From JBKJUK01 sp046590705 (GTDB lineage Bacteria > Acidobacteriota > Thermoanaerobaculia > Gp7-AA8): a stretch of DNA of 8,032 nt. Under the pieces are notes generated by a model, which did no database searches, was not told the origin of the DNA, and worked only from the letters and a program-made list of their open reading frames with translations. Shown piece after piece: positions 1 through 6,458 of the stretch. The stretch spans positions 1 to 8,032 of the forward strand of contig JBKJUK010000069.1 in assembly GCA_046590705.1 (NCBI GenBank). The letters are read 5' to 3'. The first letter of the stretch is position 1, and each line of letters starts with the position of its first letter. Made by a program: the position numbers and the translations under genes.

Positions 1-1114
1 GTTGTTTCGACTTTCACCTGATTCGATGATGATCGTGGCCATCGTTGGCGCCGCCACCGCGCTCTTCGCAGCAACCATTGGAATCGCGCAGAACGACATC
101 AAGAAAGTGCTGGCCTACTCCACGGTTTCGCAACTCGGCTTCATGTTTCTCGCGGCTGGTGTGGGAGCGTTCACCGCGGCCATCTTCCACGTCGTCACGC
201 ATGCCTTCTTCAAGGCCTGCCTATTCCTCGGATCCGGCTCGGTCATCCACGCCATGGGCGGCGAGCAGGACATTCGGAAAATGGGCGGCCTGCGCAAGAA
301 GGTCCCCATCACTTTCTGGACCTTCGCCATCGCCACGTTCGCCATCGCCGGCTTTCCATTCGCAGCCGGCTTCTTCTCCAAGGACGAGATTCTTGCGTCC
401 GCACTGACCACGCCGTACTTTCCGAATCTCGGGAAGGTTCTGTACATCGTCGGCACGATCGCCGCTCTCTTCACCGCGTTCTACATGTACCGCCTGCTGT
501 ATCTGACCTTCTTCGGCAAGTTCCGCGGCACGCATGATCAGGAACATCACCTTCACGAGTCGCCAGCCACCATGACCATTCCGCTGGTGATCCTGGCGGC
601 GCTTTCGGTAGTCGGTGGTTTCCTTGGTATCCCCCGTTTCGGTGGAAAGCTCGACATCCATTGGCTGGAGCACTGGCTGCATCCGATCTTCCCCGAAATC
701 AAGAATGCCAATGCCGGAATTCTGGACATTCCTGCCAGCCCCGAGATCGCCGTGATGGTGATCTCGTCCCTCATCGCGCTGGCGGGCTGGTTCTTCGCGC
801 GCAAACTGTATCGCGACCGCGCTGACGCGGCGGACGTGAAGTTCCATCAGGGAAGCCCGGCTCTCGCGCGCACGCTGGAGAATAAATACTACGTCGACGA
901 GTTCTACGACGCTGCATTGGTCACTCCCCTGAACCGCTTCTCGCGCTTCCTCTGGAAAGTGATCGACGCCATCATCGACGGGACAGTCAGTCTGGCAGGC
1001 TACCTCGCTGCAGCCTTCGGCGACATCATGCGTTTCTTCCAGACCGGTAATGTTCGCAATTACGCCCTGATGATGTTCCTTGGCGTCGTGGTTCTGATGT
1101 GGGTATACGTCTGA
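1..1114 (+). CDS. nuoL: NADH-quinone oxidoreductase subunit L (complex I, proton-pumping membrane subunit), 5' truncated by window edge
   Basis: The frame is open from the left edge, with codons in phase from position 2, and ends at TGA 1112-1114. The true start lies outside, so the TTG at position 2 is an internal Leu. About 370 residues are present, roughly the last 60% of a subunit that has 613 residues in E. coli. NuoL is the distal antiporter-like subunit of complex I and pumps protons across the cytoplasmic membrane. Conserved blocks visible here are QNDIKKVLAYST (residues 30-41 of the fragment); HVVTHAFFKACLF (63-75), whose two His and Lys match the E. coli H334/H338/K342 group; and GFFSKDEIL (123-131), whose Lys matches the channel residue K399 in the broken helix. 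ENKYYVDEFYD (293-303) is a NuoL hallmark, not found in NuoM or NuoN. The following stretch suits the long lateral helix, and the last about 18 residues form the closing membrane helix. nuoM begins 34 bases downstream, so the two are almost certainly cotranscribed. Confidence 0.97.
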   Translation, partial: LFRLSPDSMMIVAIVGAATALFAATIGIAQNDIKKVLAYSTVSQLGFMFLAAGVGAFTAAIFHVVTHAFFKACLFLGSGSVIHAMGGEQDIRKMGGLRKKVPITFWTFAIATFAIAGFPFAAGFFSKDEILASALTTPYFPNLGKVLYIVGTIAALFTAFYMYRLLYLTFFGKFRGTHDQEHHLHESPATMTIPLVILAALSVVGGFLGIPRFGGKLDIHWLEHWLHPIFPEIKNANAGILDIPASPEIAVMVISSLIALAGWFFARKLYRDRADAADVKFHQGSPALARTLENKYYVDEFYDAALVTPLNRFSRFLWKVIDAIIDGTVSLAGYLAAAFGDIMRFFQTGNVRNYALMMFLGVVVLMWVYV

Positions 1115-1148
1115 TGGCCATCACATCGTTGGTTGAGAAAAAGTAATT

Positions 1149-2687
1149 ATGGAAAACATTCTCAGTATCGTTCTCTGGCTGCCACTGGTCGGCGCCGCAC
1201 TGCTCGCCGTGACACCACGGCAATTCGAGAAACCGATCAAAGTCATCGGCCTGGCCGTGTCGCTCCTCACCTTCCTGGTATCACTTGGAATCGTTACCGG
1301 CTTCCGCGAAGACTTCGGCGGCTTCCAGTTCGTCGAGTCTCACACCTGGATCGCCGACTGGAACATCAACTACGCGCTGGGAGTCGACGGTATCTCGCTC
1401 TGGCTGGTGATGCTCACTACCCTGCTCACGCCGGTGGTACTGCTCTCGTCATGGAACGGCGTACACAAGCAGCAGAAAGCGTACGTCATCGCCATGCTGG
1501 TGCTGGAGTTCGCAATGATCGGCACGTTCATCTCGATCGATCTGCTGCTCTTCTACATCTTCTTCGAACTCGGCCTCATTCCGATGTACCTGATCATCGG
1601 AGTCTGGGGCGGTCCGAATCGCATCTACGCGGCCATCAAGTTCTTCCTCTACACCATTGCCGGCTCGCTGCTGATGCTGCTGGCCATCATCTATCTGGTC
1701 GTGCTCAACAGCCGCATGAGCGGGACGATCAGCTTTGCCATCACTGATCTCTATGGCTTGAACATTCCGCTGGCAGCGCAGACGCTGATGTTCTTCGCCT
1801 TCGCCATCGCCTTCTGCATCAAGGTCCCACTCTTTCCTCTCCACACCTGGTTACCCGACGCGCACGTCGAGGCGCCGACCGGCGGTTCGATCATCCTGGC
1901 CGGCGTGATGCTGAAGATGGGAACCTACGGGCTGCTTCGACTGGTCCTGCCGCTCTTCCCTGACGCTGCCCGGCAGTATGTCTGGCTCTTCGCGGCGCTC
2001 TCCGTAATCGGCATCGTCTACGGAGCGCTGGTGGCCTGGGTTCAACCCGACATGAAGAAGCTGGTGGCCTACTCCTCAGTCTCTCACCTCGGGTTCTGCG
2101 TTCTCGGAATCTTCGCCATGAACCAGACCGCCATCGAAGGGTCCATCCTGCAGATGGTCAATCACGGCCTCTCCACCGGCGCACTCTTCCTGCTGGTCGG
2201 TGTGATCTACGAGCGAAGACACACACGTCTGATGTCAGACTTCGGTGGGATCGCCCGGGTCATGCCGCTCTTCACGGTCTTCTTCATGATCGCGACTTTC
2301 TCTTCGATCGGCCTTCCCGGCTTGAACGGTTTCGTCGGAGAATTCCTGATTCTGTCGGGCAGCTTCAAGACCCTTCCGGTACACGCCATCATCGGCGCCA
2401 CCGGCGTCATCCTGGCCGCGATGTATATGTTGTGGCTGGTGCAGAGAGTGTTCTTCGGACCGATCGACATTGAAGAGAACAAGACCATCGCCCCGATGGC
2501 CTGGAACGAGATCATCGCCGTAGCGCCACTGATCGTGCTGATGTTCTGGATCGGTTTCGCGCCCAACATGTTTCTGAGAAAAATGACGCCGTCCGTGCAA
2601 CAACTCCTGGCGACGATCAGCGGAGCGCCACCCGCGAGTACGCCCGCACCGCAGCTTGCTGTCAATGCGAAAGGGAGTGTGCGATGA
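1149..2687 (+). CDS. nuoM: NADH-quinone oxidoreductase subunit M (complex I, proton-pumping membrane subunit)
   Basis: This is a complete 512-residue polytopic membrane protein, close to E. coli NuoM (509). It is the middle antiporter-like subunit of the complex I membrane arm, between NuoL and NuoN. Key residues are in place: Glu140 in FFELGLIPMYLIIG (the essential Glu144 of E. coli); Lys225 in CIKVPLFPLHTWLPDAHVEAPT (the E. coli K234 position); Lys256 in LKMGTYGLLR; WVQPDMKKLVAYSSVSHLG (297-315); and Glu398 in GFVGEFLIL, which takes the place of the TM12 Lys used in NuoL and NuoN. The ATG at 1149 is supported because an in-frame stop (TGA 1134-1136) lies just upstream and the first residues give the usual short hydrophobic N-terminus (ILSIVLWLPLVGAALLA). 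The ribosome binding site is weak (GAGAAA, about 10 bases upstream). The last about 22 residues are an Ala/Pro-rich tail that looks unstructured. The stop overlaps the nuoN start (ATGA), implying translational coupling. Confidence 0.98.
   Translation: MENILSIVLWLPLVGAALLAVTPRQFEKPIKVIGLAVSLLTFLVSLGIVTGFREDFGGFQFVESHTWIADWNINYALGVDGISLWLVMLTTLLTPVVLLSSWNGVHKQQKAYVIAMLVLEFAMIGTFISIDLLLFYIFFELGLIPMYLIIGVWGGPNRIYAAIKFFLYTIAGSLLMLLAIIYLVVLNSRMSGTISFAITDLYGLNIPLAAQTLMFFAFAIAFCIKVPLFPLHTWLPDAHVEAPTGGSIILAGVMLKMGTYGLLRLVLPLFPDAARQYVWLFAALSVIGIVYGALVAWVQPDMKKLVAYSSVSHLGFCVLGIFAMNQTAIEGSILQMVNHGLSTGALFLLVGVIYERRHTRLMSDFGGIARVMPLFTVFFMIATFSSIGLPGLNGFVGEFLILSGSFKTLPVHAIIGATGVILAAMYMLWLVQRVFFGPIDIEENKTIAPMAWNEIIAVAPLIVLMFWIGFAPNMFLRKMTPSVQQLLATISGAPPASTPAPQLAVNAKGSVR
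2671..2677 (+). promoter_or_regulatory. ribosome binding site of nuoN inside the end of nuoM
   Basis: AAGGGAG lies 6 bases before the nuoN ATG at 2684, within the last codons of nuoM. It supports the ATGA overlap as the true junction between the two genes. Confidence 0.75.
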
Positions 2688-4135
2688 CGAACGCACTCGG
2701 AGCAAACTGGTACCTCGGCATCCTGCCGGAAATGATTCTCGCGGTCGCGGGAATGGTCCTCATTCTTCTGGAGGCAGCGGCACCACGGCTGCGGGCGACG
2801 TTCGCACCTCTTACCATTGTCTTCCTGCTGCTCACAGCATGGAGCGAGTTCCTCGTGCCTCAGGGAACGTACTTCTCTAACAGCTATGAGATCAGCACAC
2901 TCACGATTCTTTTCGACCTGATCTTCCTGCTGGCAACGCTGCTGGCGGTCATGTTCGCCCGCGACTATCTCAGGCGCGAAGGCGTCGAGGCCGGCGAGTT
3001 CTACGCCCTGCTCCTGTGGGGAACCTTCGGCATGATGATGATGGCCAAGGGACTCGACCTGCTCATCGTCATCCTTGGACTCGAGATTCTGTCGGTCTGC
3101 ATCTTCGTACTGGTTGGCTTTCACCGGAAGATCGCCGTCTCCAACGAGTCGAGCCTCAAATACTTCCTGATGGGTGCCTTCGCAACCGGCTTCATTCTTT
3201 ACGGCACGGCCTTGTTCTACGGAGCCAGCGGTTCGACCAGAATGCCGGAGATCGCGCGCGCGCTCAACGCCGCCGGCCCGACTCCCCTCATGACCATCGC
3301 CTTTGTCATGTTCATCTCCGGGGTCGGTTTCAAACTCGCGCTGGCGCCATTCCATGGATGGGCACCCGACGTTTATCAGGGCGCTCCCACACCGGTCGCA
3401 GCCTGGCTCTCCGTGGCCCCGAAAGCGGCCACACTGATTGCACTCATTCGCGTATTTCAAGCTCTCGGTCCGATCCTCGATGAGCGCCACTGGAGCGGCA
3501 TCGTGATGTTGCTGGCGATCCTTTCCATGATTCTCGGCAATTTCGTAGCCACGGCGCAGCGCGATCTCAAACGAATGCTCGCCTACTCAGGCATCGCCCA
3601 GGTCGGCTACATGATGATCGCCATGTTCACTCTCGAACATCCGCAGGCCGTCGCCGCGATCACTATCTACGCACTCACCTACGTGCTGATGAACATCGGT
3701 GCCTTCGGCGTGGTCTCTCTTCTCCGCAAGAATCAGAATGACTCACAGACTCTCGACGACATCGCCGGACTAGGATTCCGCCGGCCATTCATCGGGATTG
3801 CGCTGGCAATCTTCATGTTCTCCCTGGCCGGCATCCCACCGACCGGCGGCTTTATCTCGAAGTTCTACATCTTCAAGGTTGCTGTGGAAGCAGGCCAGAT
3901 CAAGCTGGCCATCATCGGCATCCTGACCAGCATCGTTTCGGTCTACTACTACCTGCGCGTGGTTTATTACCTCTATATGAAGGAGTCGAGTGAGACTGTC
4001 CCGACGCCGAATGCAGGAATCCTTTCGAGCGCTGCATTAGCCTTGTCGGTGATCGGGCTTCTTCTGATCGGACTCTATCCGACTCCACTCTTTCAGACCG
4101 CAGCAGCGGCCTCGCTCCTTCTCTCCACGCCCTGA
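2684..4135 (+). CDS. nuoN: NADH-quinone oxidoreductase subunit N (complex I, proton-pumping membrane subunit)
   Basis: This is a complete 483-residue polytopic membrane protein; E. coli NuoN has 485. It is the antiporter-like subunit nearest the quinone-binding part of complex I. Visible landmarks are Glu134 in LGLEILSVCIFVLVGF (TM5 Glu); SSLKYFLMGAFATGF (156-170); Lys217 in GFKLALAPFHGWAPDVYQG (E. coli K217); Lys247 in SVAPKAA (E. coli K247); QRDLKRMLAYSGIAQVGYM (292-310); and Lys393 in GGFISKFYIF (E. coli K395). LAGIPPTGGF (381-390) is a family hallmark and separates it from NuoM. The ATG overlaps the nuoM stop by 4 bases and has a good ribosome binding site. I see no terminator after its TGA; rex starts 4 bases later. 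Gene order L-M-N matches the usual distal end of nuo operons, so nuoA-K probably lie upstream of the window. Confidence 0.98.
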   Translation: MTNALGANWYLGILPEMILAVAGMVLILLEAAAPRLRATFAPLTIVFLLLTAWSEFLVPQGTYFSNSYEISTLTILFDLIFLLATLLAVMFARDYLRREGVEAGEFYALLLWGTFGMMMMAKGLDLLIVILGLEILSVCIFVLVGFHRKIAVSNESSLKYFLMGAFATGFILYGTALFYGASGSTRMPEIARALNAAGPTPLMTIAFVMFISGVGFKLALAPFHGWAPDVYQGAPTPVAAWLSVAPKAATLIALIRVFQALGPILDERHWSGIVMLLAILSMILGNFVATAQRDLKRMLAYSGIAQVGYMMIAMFTLEHPQAVAAITIYALTYVLMNIGAFGVVSLLRKNQNDSQTLDDIAGLGFRRPFIGIALAIFMFSLAGIPPTGGFISKFYIFKVAVEAGQIKLAIIGILTSIVSVYYYLRVVYYLYMKESSETVPTPNAGILSSAALALSVIGLLLIGLYPTPLFQTAAAASLLLSTP

Positions 4136-4139
4136 GCCG

Positions 4140-4847
4140 GTGGGTGAATTTGTGAAGAAGCAGGGCGGCTCTCGCGCGCTGAGCGACCGCGAACCGATCT
4201 CCGAACTGACAACATACAGACTCTCCATCTATCTCCAGTGCCTCAACGATCTGGAGAGTCAGGCTGTAAAAACAGTTTCCTCTCATGAACTGGCCCGCCT
4301 CTTTCATCTCAACTCAGCTCAGATCAGAAAGGATCTGGCCTACTTCGGCGAGTTAGGCATCAGAGGAGTTGGTTACAACGTAGCGACGCTCAGGAAACAC
4401 CTGGTGGAGACCATCGGCATCGACAAGACCCGAAACGCGGTCATTGTCGGAGCAGGAAACCTGGGGATGGCTCTGGCGGACTACAAAGGATTCAATGCGG
4501 AAGGCTTCCATATTGTCGCGCTGTTCGACATCGATCCGGCCAAGGCCGCGACGCAATCGAGAAGCGGAATTCCCGTTCTGCCCCTCGAACGGCTGACGGA
4601 GCGCGTCGCTTCGAACAACGTAGAAATCGGAATCATCGCCGTTCCGGGTGAAATGGCACAGAACGTCTACGATGGATTGGTGGACGCAGGCATTCGTGCA
4701 GTGTTAAATTTCGCCCCCGTACAAATCCGCCGCAGCCGCGGCGTGAAGATAAAAAATGTCGACTTGAGAATCAACCTGGAGTCCCTCTCCTACTATCTGA
4801 AAAACGTGGAAGAGGGCAACTACCCCGAAGAAAACTCGACCGAGTAG
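4140..4847 (+). CDS. rex: Redox-sensing transcriptional repressor Rex
   Basis: The protein has 235 residues; Bacillus and Thermus Rex have about 210-215. Rex is a homodimeric DNA-binding repressor that binds NADH or NAD+ and leaves its operators when NADH rises, inducing NADH-oxidising pathways. Domains: winged helix at about residues 22-85, with the near-invariant recognition segment NSAQIRKDLAYFGELG (58-73) and GIRGVGY (73-79); Rossmann fold at about 97-200 with VIVGAGNLGMAL (101-112) as the dinucleotide loop, Asp130 of LFDID closing the second strand, and AVPG (167-170); then the domain-swapped C-terminal helix with LSYYL (216-220), and an acidic tail ending EENSTE. The excess length is about 20 N-terminal residues plus this tail. 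The start may be GTG 4140 or the in-frame GTG 4152, which has GGTGGG at 4139-4144, 7 bases upstream; the second gives 231 residues. It lies 4 bases after nuoN and 25 before gdhA, so it is most simply read as part of the same operon. Confidence 0.97.
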   Translation: MGEFVKKQGGSRALSDREPISELTTYRLSIYLQCLNDLESQAVKTVSSHELARLFHLNSAQIRKDLAYFGELGIRGVGYNVATLRKHLVETIGIDKTRNAVIVGAGNLGMALADYKGFNAEGFHIVALFDIDPAKAATQSRSGIPVLPLERLTERVASNNVEIGIIAVPGEMAQNVYDGLVDAGIRAVLNFAPVQIRRSRGVKIKNVDLRINLESLSYYLKNVEEGNYPEENSTE

Positions 4848-4862
4848 CGTTTCCCGGCCGAC

Positions 4863-4867
4863 GGAGG
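4863..4867 (+). promoter_or_regulatory. ribosome binding site that fixes the TTG start of the glutamate dehydrogenase gene
   Basis: GGAGG sits 5 bases before TTG 4873. The nearby ATG at 4868-4870 cannot be the start: it is in another frame and meets TGA after one codon (ATG TTT TGA). This makes TTG 4873 the best start. Confidence 0.7.
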
Positions 4868-4872
4868 ATGTT

Positions 4873-6153
4873 TTGACGCAAACCAACGCAGCAGAAGCAG
4901 AGAAAGGCGAATCGCTGAACCCTTTCGAAATTGCGCTTCATCAGTTTCATGCAGCCGCAGAGCACCTCAATCTCGACCCGGGTATGCGAAAAGTTCTGGC
5001 CTACCCGAAGCGCGCACTGATCGTCTCGATCCCTGTGAAAATGGACGATGGTTCGATCAACGTTTACGAAGGCTATCGTGTCCAGCACAACGTCGCACGT
5101 GGTCCGGCCAAAGGCGGCATTCGCTACCATCCGGATGTCACGCTCGACGAAGTCAAGGCACTCGCTGCCTGGATGACCTGGAAGTGCGCGGTCGTCAACA
5201 TTCCTTTCGGCGGCGGCAAAGGCGGCGTGATCTGCGACCCGCAGAAAATGTCCAAGGGCGAAGTCGAGCGGATGTCGCGTCGCTTCTTCGCCGAACTCAC
5301 TCCGCTCATCGGTCCGGAGAAAGACATCCCTGCACCGGACGTCAACACCAACCCGCAGGTGATGGCCTGGTTCATGGACACCTACTCCATGACGGTCGGA
5401 TACACGGCACTCGGAGTCGTCACTGGAAAGCCGCTTTCAGTCGGGGGCTCACAGGGCCGGCAGGAAGCGACTGCGCGCGGCGTGCTCTTCACCGTCGCCG
5501 AAGCTGTGAAGAAGCAGGGTCGGTCGCTGGCCGGAAGCACGGTTGCCATTCAGGGATTCGGAAACGTCGGTGCGAACTCGGCGAAACTGTTCCAGGAAGC
5601 GGGTTGTACAGTCGTCGCGGTGTCCGATGTCTCAGGCGGCATCTACAACAAGAACGGTCTCGACGTTCCGGCTCTCTTCGCATATGTCGACAAGAACCGG
5701 CAGGTGACTGGTTTCAAAGAATCCGAAACCATCACCAACGCACAGTTGCTCGAACTGGACGTGGACATTTTGATTCCTGCCGCGCTGGAGAATCAAATCA
5801 CCCGCGCCAACGCCAACAACATCCGCGCACGCATCATCGCCGAGGCCGCCAATGGTCCGACTACACCCGAAGCCGATCTGATTCTCAATGACAAGGGCTT
5901 CCTGGTCATTCCGGACATCCTCTGCAACGCAGGCGGCGTGACAGTTTCCTACTTCGAATGGGTGCAGGGCCTTTACTCCTTCTTCTGGGATGAAGCGATG
6001 GTCAACTCCCAGCTCGAGAAGATCATGGTGCACGCCTTCAACGACGTCTACGAGACCACGCAAAAGTACAAGGTAGACACACGCACCGGCGCACAGATCC
6101 TCGCGGTAAGCCGCGTCGCGGAAGCCAGCATGGTCCGCGGCCTCTTCCCCTAA
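4873..6153 (+). CDS. gdhA: Glutamate dehydrogenase (Glu/Leu/Phe/Val dehydrogenase family, GudB/RocG-like)
   Basis: The 426-residue protein catalyses reversible oxidative deamination of L-glutamate to 2-oxoglutarate and ammonia with NAD(P)+ in the cytoplasm. Its length matches the hexameric catabolic GudB/RocG type (about 424-427) rather than the about 450-residue biosynthetic E. coli GdhA. Visible features: RGPAKGGIRYHP (76-87) with substrate-binding Lys80; WKCAVVNIPFGGGKGGVICDP (103-123), the family active-site signature, with Lys104 and catalytic Lys116; DIPAPDVNTN (151-160) with catalytic Asp156; GFGNVG (228-233), the nucleotide-binding loop; SDVSGGIYN (251-259) after the second Rossmann strand; and AEAANGPTTPEAD (323-335). 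Asp252 is compatible with NAD+ but common in both cofactor classes, so preference is not settled. Glutamate rather than Leu/Phe/Val is inferred from the whole pattern. It begins with TTG, 25 bases after rex with no terminator between, and is followed by a strong terminator, so it is the last gene of the nuo-rex transcript unless a promoter hides in rex. Confidence 0.93.
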   Translation: MTQTNAAEAEKGESLNPFEIALHQFHAAAEHLNLDPGMRKVLAYPKRALIVSIPVKMDDGSINVYEGYRVQHNVARGPAKGGIRYHPDVTLDEVKALAAWMTWKCAVVNIPFGGGKGGVICDPQKMSKGEVERMSRRFFAELTPLIGPEKDIPAPDVNTNPQVMAWFMDTYSMTVGYTALGVVTGKPLSVGGSQGRQEATARGVLFTVAEAVKKQGRSLAGSTVAIQGFGNVGANSAKLFQEAGCTVVAVSDVSGGIYNKNGLDVPALFAYVDKNRQVTGFKESETITNAQLLELDVDILIPAALENQITRANANNIRARIIAEAANGPTTPEADLILNDKGFLVIPDILCNAGGVTVSYFEWVQGLYSFFWDEAMVNSQLEKIMVHAFNDVYETTQKYKVDTRTGAQILAVSRVAEASMVRGLFP

Positions 6154-6179
6154 GCCGCGGCCTCATCGCATCAAGTCAA

Positions 6180-6220
6180 AGACTCCGGGCGCGCGCTGCG
6201 TGTCCGGAGTTTTTCTCTTT
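6180..6220 (+). terminator. Rho-independent terminator after gdhA
   Basis: ACTCCGG (6182-6188) pairs perfectly with CCGGAGT (6204-6210). The pairing continues inward through 6189-6194 and 6198-6203 with two G-U pairs, giving a stem of about 13 pairs closed by a GCT loop. A T-rich run, TTTTTCTCTTT, follows at 6210-6220. It lies 26 bases after the gdhA stop and ends the nuo-rex-gdhA transcription unit. Confidence 0.9.
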
Positions 6221-6254
6221 AGGTCTGATGCCGCGCGTGCAGGAATCGGCTTCG

Positions 6255-6263
6255 TGGTATAGG
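6255..6263 (+). promoter_or_regulatory. possible extended -10 promoter element for the Rhs-like gene
   Basis: TGGTATAGG has the TGn extension and a 4 of 6 match to TATAAT. It is placed downstream of the terminator and about 130 bases before the next start. No recognisable -35 element lies 15-19 bases upstream, so the call is weak. Confidence 0.25.
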
Positions 6264-6379
6264 AGGGAATGTGCGTGAAACCCTGACCGGATCTTCGCCT
6301 TCGCTGCTATTGATCTTCATTCCAACAACGACGTTCTGACGGTGATCGGCGATGGGAGCGTGAGGTACACTCCGGAATC

Positions 6380-6384
6380 AAGGA
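6380..6384 (+). promoter_or_regulatory. ribosome binding site of the Rhs-like gene
   Basis: AAGGA lies 8 bases before ATG 6393. Together with the signal peptide that begins at that ATG, it decides the start, even though the frame stays open 38 codons further upstream. Confidence 0.6.
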
Positions 6385-6392
6385 TCTTACGA

Positions 6393-6458
6393 ATGAAGTT
6401 GTCGTTACGAATCATCACAATATGCCTGGTGCTGTCGAGCAGCGGCCGCGCGGGAGCA
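6393..6458 (+). other. Sec signal peptide of the Rhs-like protein
   Basis: Residues 1-22: a short basic n-region (Lys2, Arg6), a hydrophobic core IITICLVL (7-14), a small polar c-region with Ser and Gly, and an AxA-type site (Ala20-Gly21-Ala22) before Glu23. Cys11 is inside the core and not in a lipobox, so signal peptidase I is likelier than lipoprotein processing. Confidence 0.75.

Larger units (their letters stand above)
6221..6392 (+). other. Intergenic spacer and probable 5' leader of the Rhs-like gene
   Basis: I find no convincing gene here. TGGTATAGG at 6255-6263 resembles an extended -10 element, but I see no matching -35 box. AGGAGG at 6261-6266 is a strong ribosome-binding sequence followed by GTG 6271, which opens a 22-codon frame (6271-6339) for a small peptide with a hydrophobic LLLIFIP core; the spacing of 4 bases is tight. 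The frame of the Rhs-like gene is also open back to 6279, just after a TGA at 6276-6278, but contains no ATG before 6393. The stretch could be a leader with a small upstream ORF, or the decayed end of a former gene. Confidence 0.4.

Noticed and set aside
221..847. A 208-codon open frame on the - strand inside nuoL
   Set aside because: It is the mirror of the certain nuoL frame, has a highly charged low-information product, and shows no supporting start context.
2207..3490. A 427-codon open frame on the - strand across the nuoM-nuoN junction
   Set aside because: It lies opposite two certain genes. Its product is rich in Arg, Glu, Asp, His and Gln with no recognisable domain, as expected for the antisense of codon-biased membrane-protein genes.
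4149..4157. TTTGTGAAG as a Rex operator for autoregulation
   Set aside because: Only one half-site is present; no TTCACAA or TCACAA partner lies at the required distance, and the bases are inside the rex coding start.
4764..4796. TTGAGA and TACTAT near the end of rex as a gdhA promoter
   Set aside because: The spacer is 21 bases, too long for a standard promoter, and the bases are within conserved rex coding sequence.
4151..5520. Shared 15-base string TGTGAAGAAGCAGGG in rex (from 4151) and gdhA (from about 5505)
   Set aside because: Both copies encode Val-Lys-Lys-Gln-Gly with the same preferred codons; the flanks do not match, so chance is sufficient.
6135..6164. Ten-base direct repeat CCGCGGCCTC on both sides of the gdhA stop codon
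   Set aside because: Short, GC-rich and without any associated element; no sign of an insertion or attachment site.
6399..6420. TTGTCG ... TCACAA as a Rex operator at the start of the Rhs-like gene
   Set aside because: The left half is mismatched and the spacer is 10 bases instead of 6.
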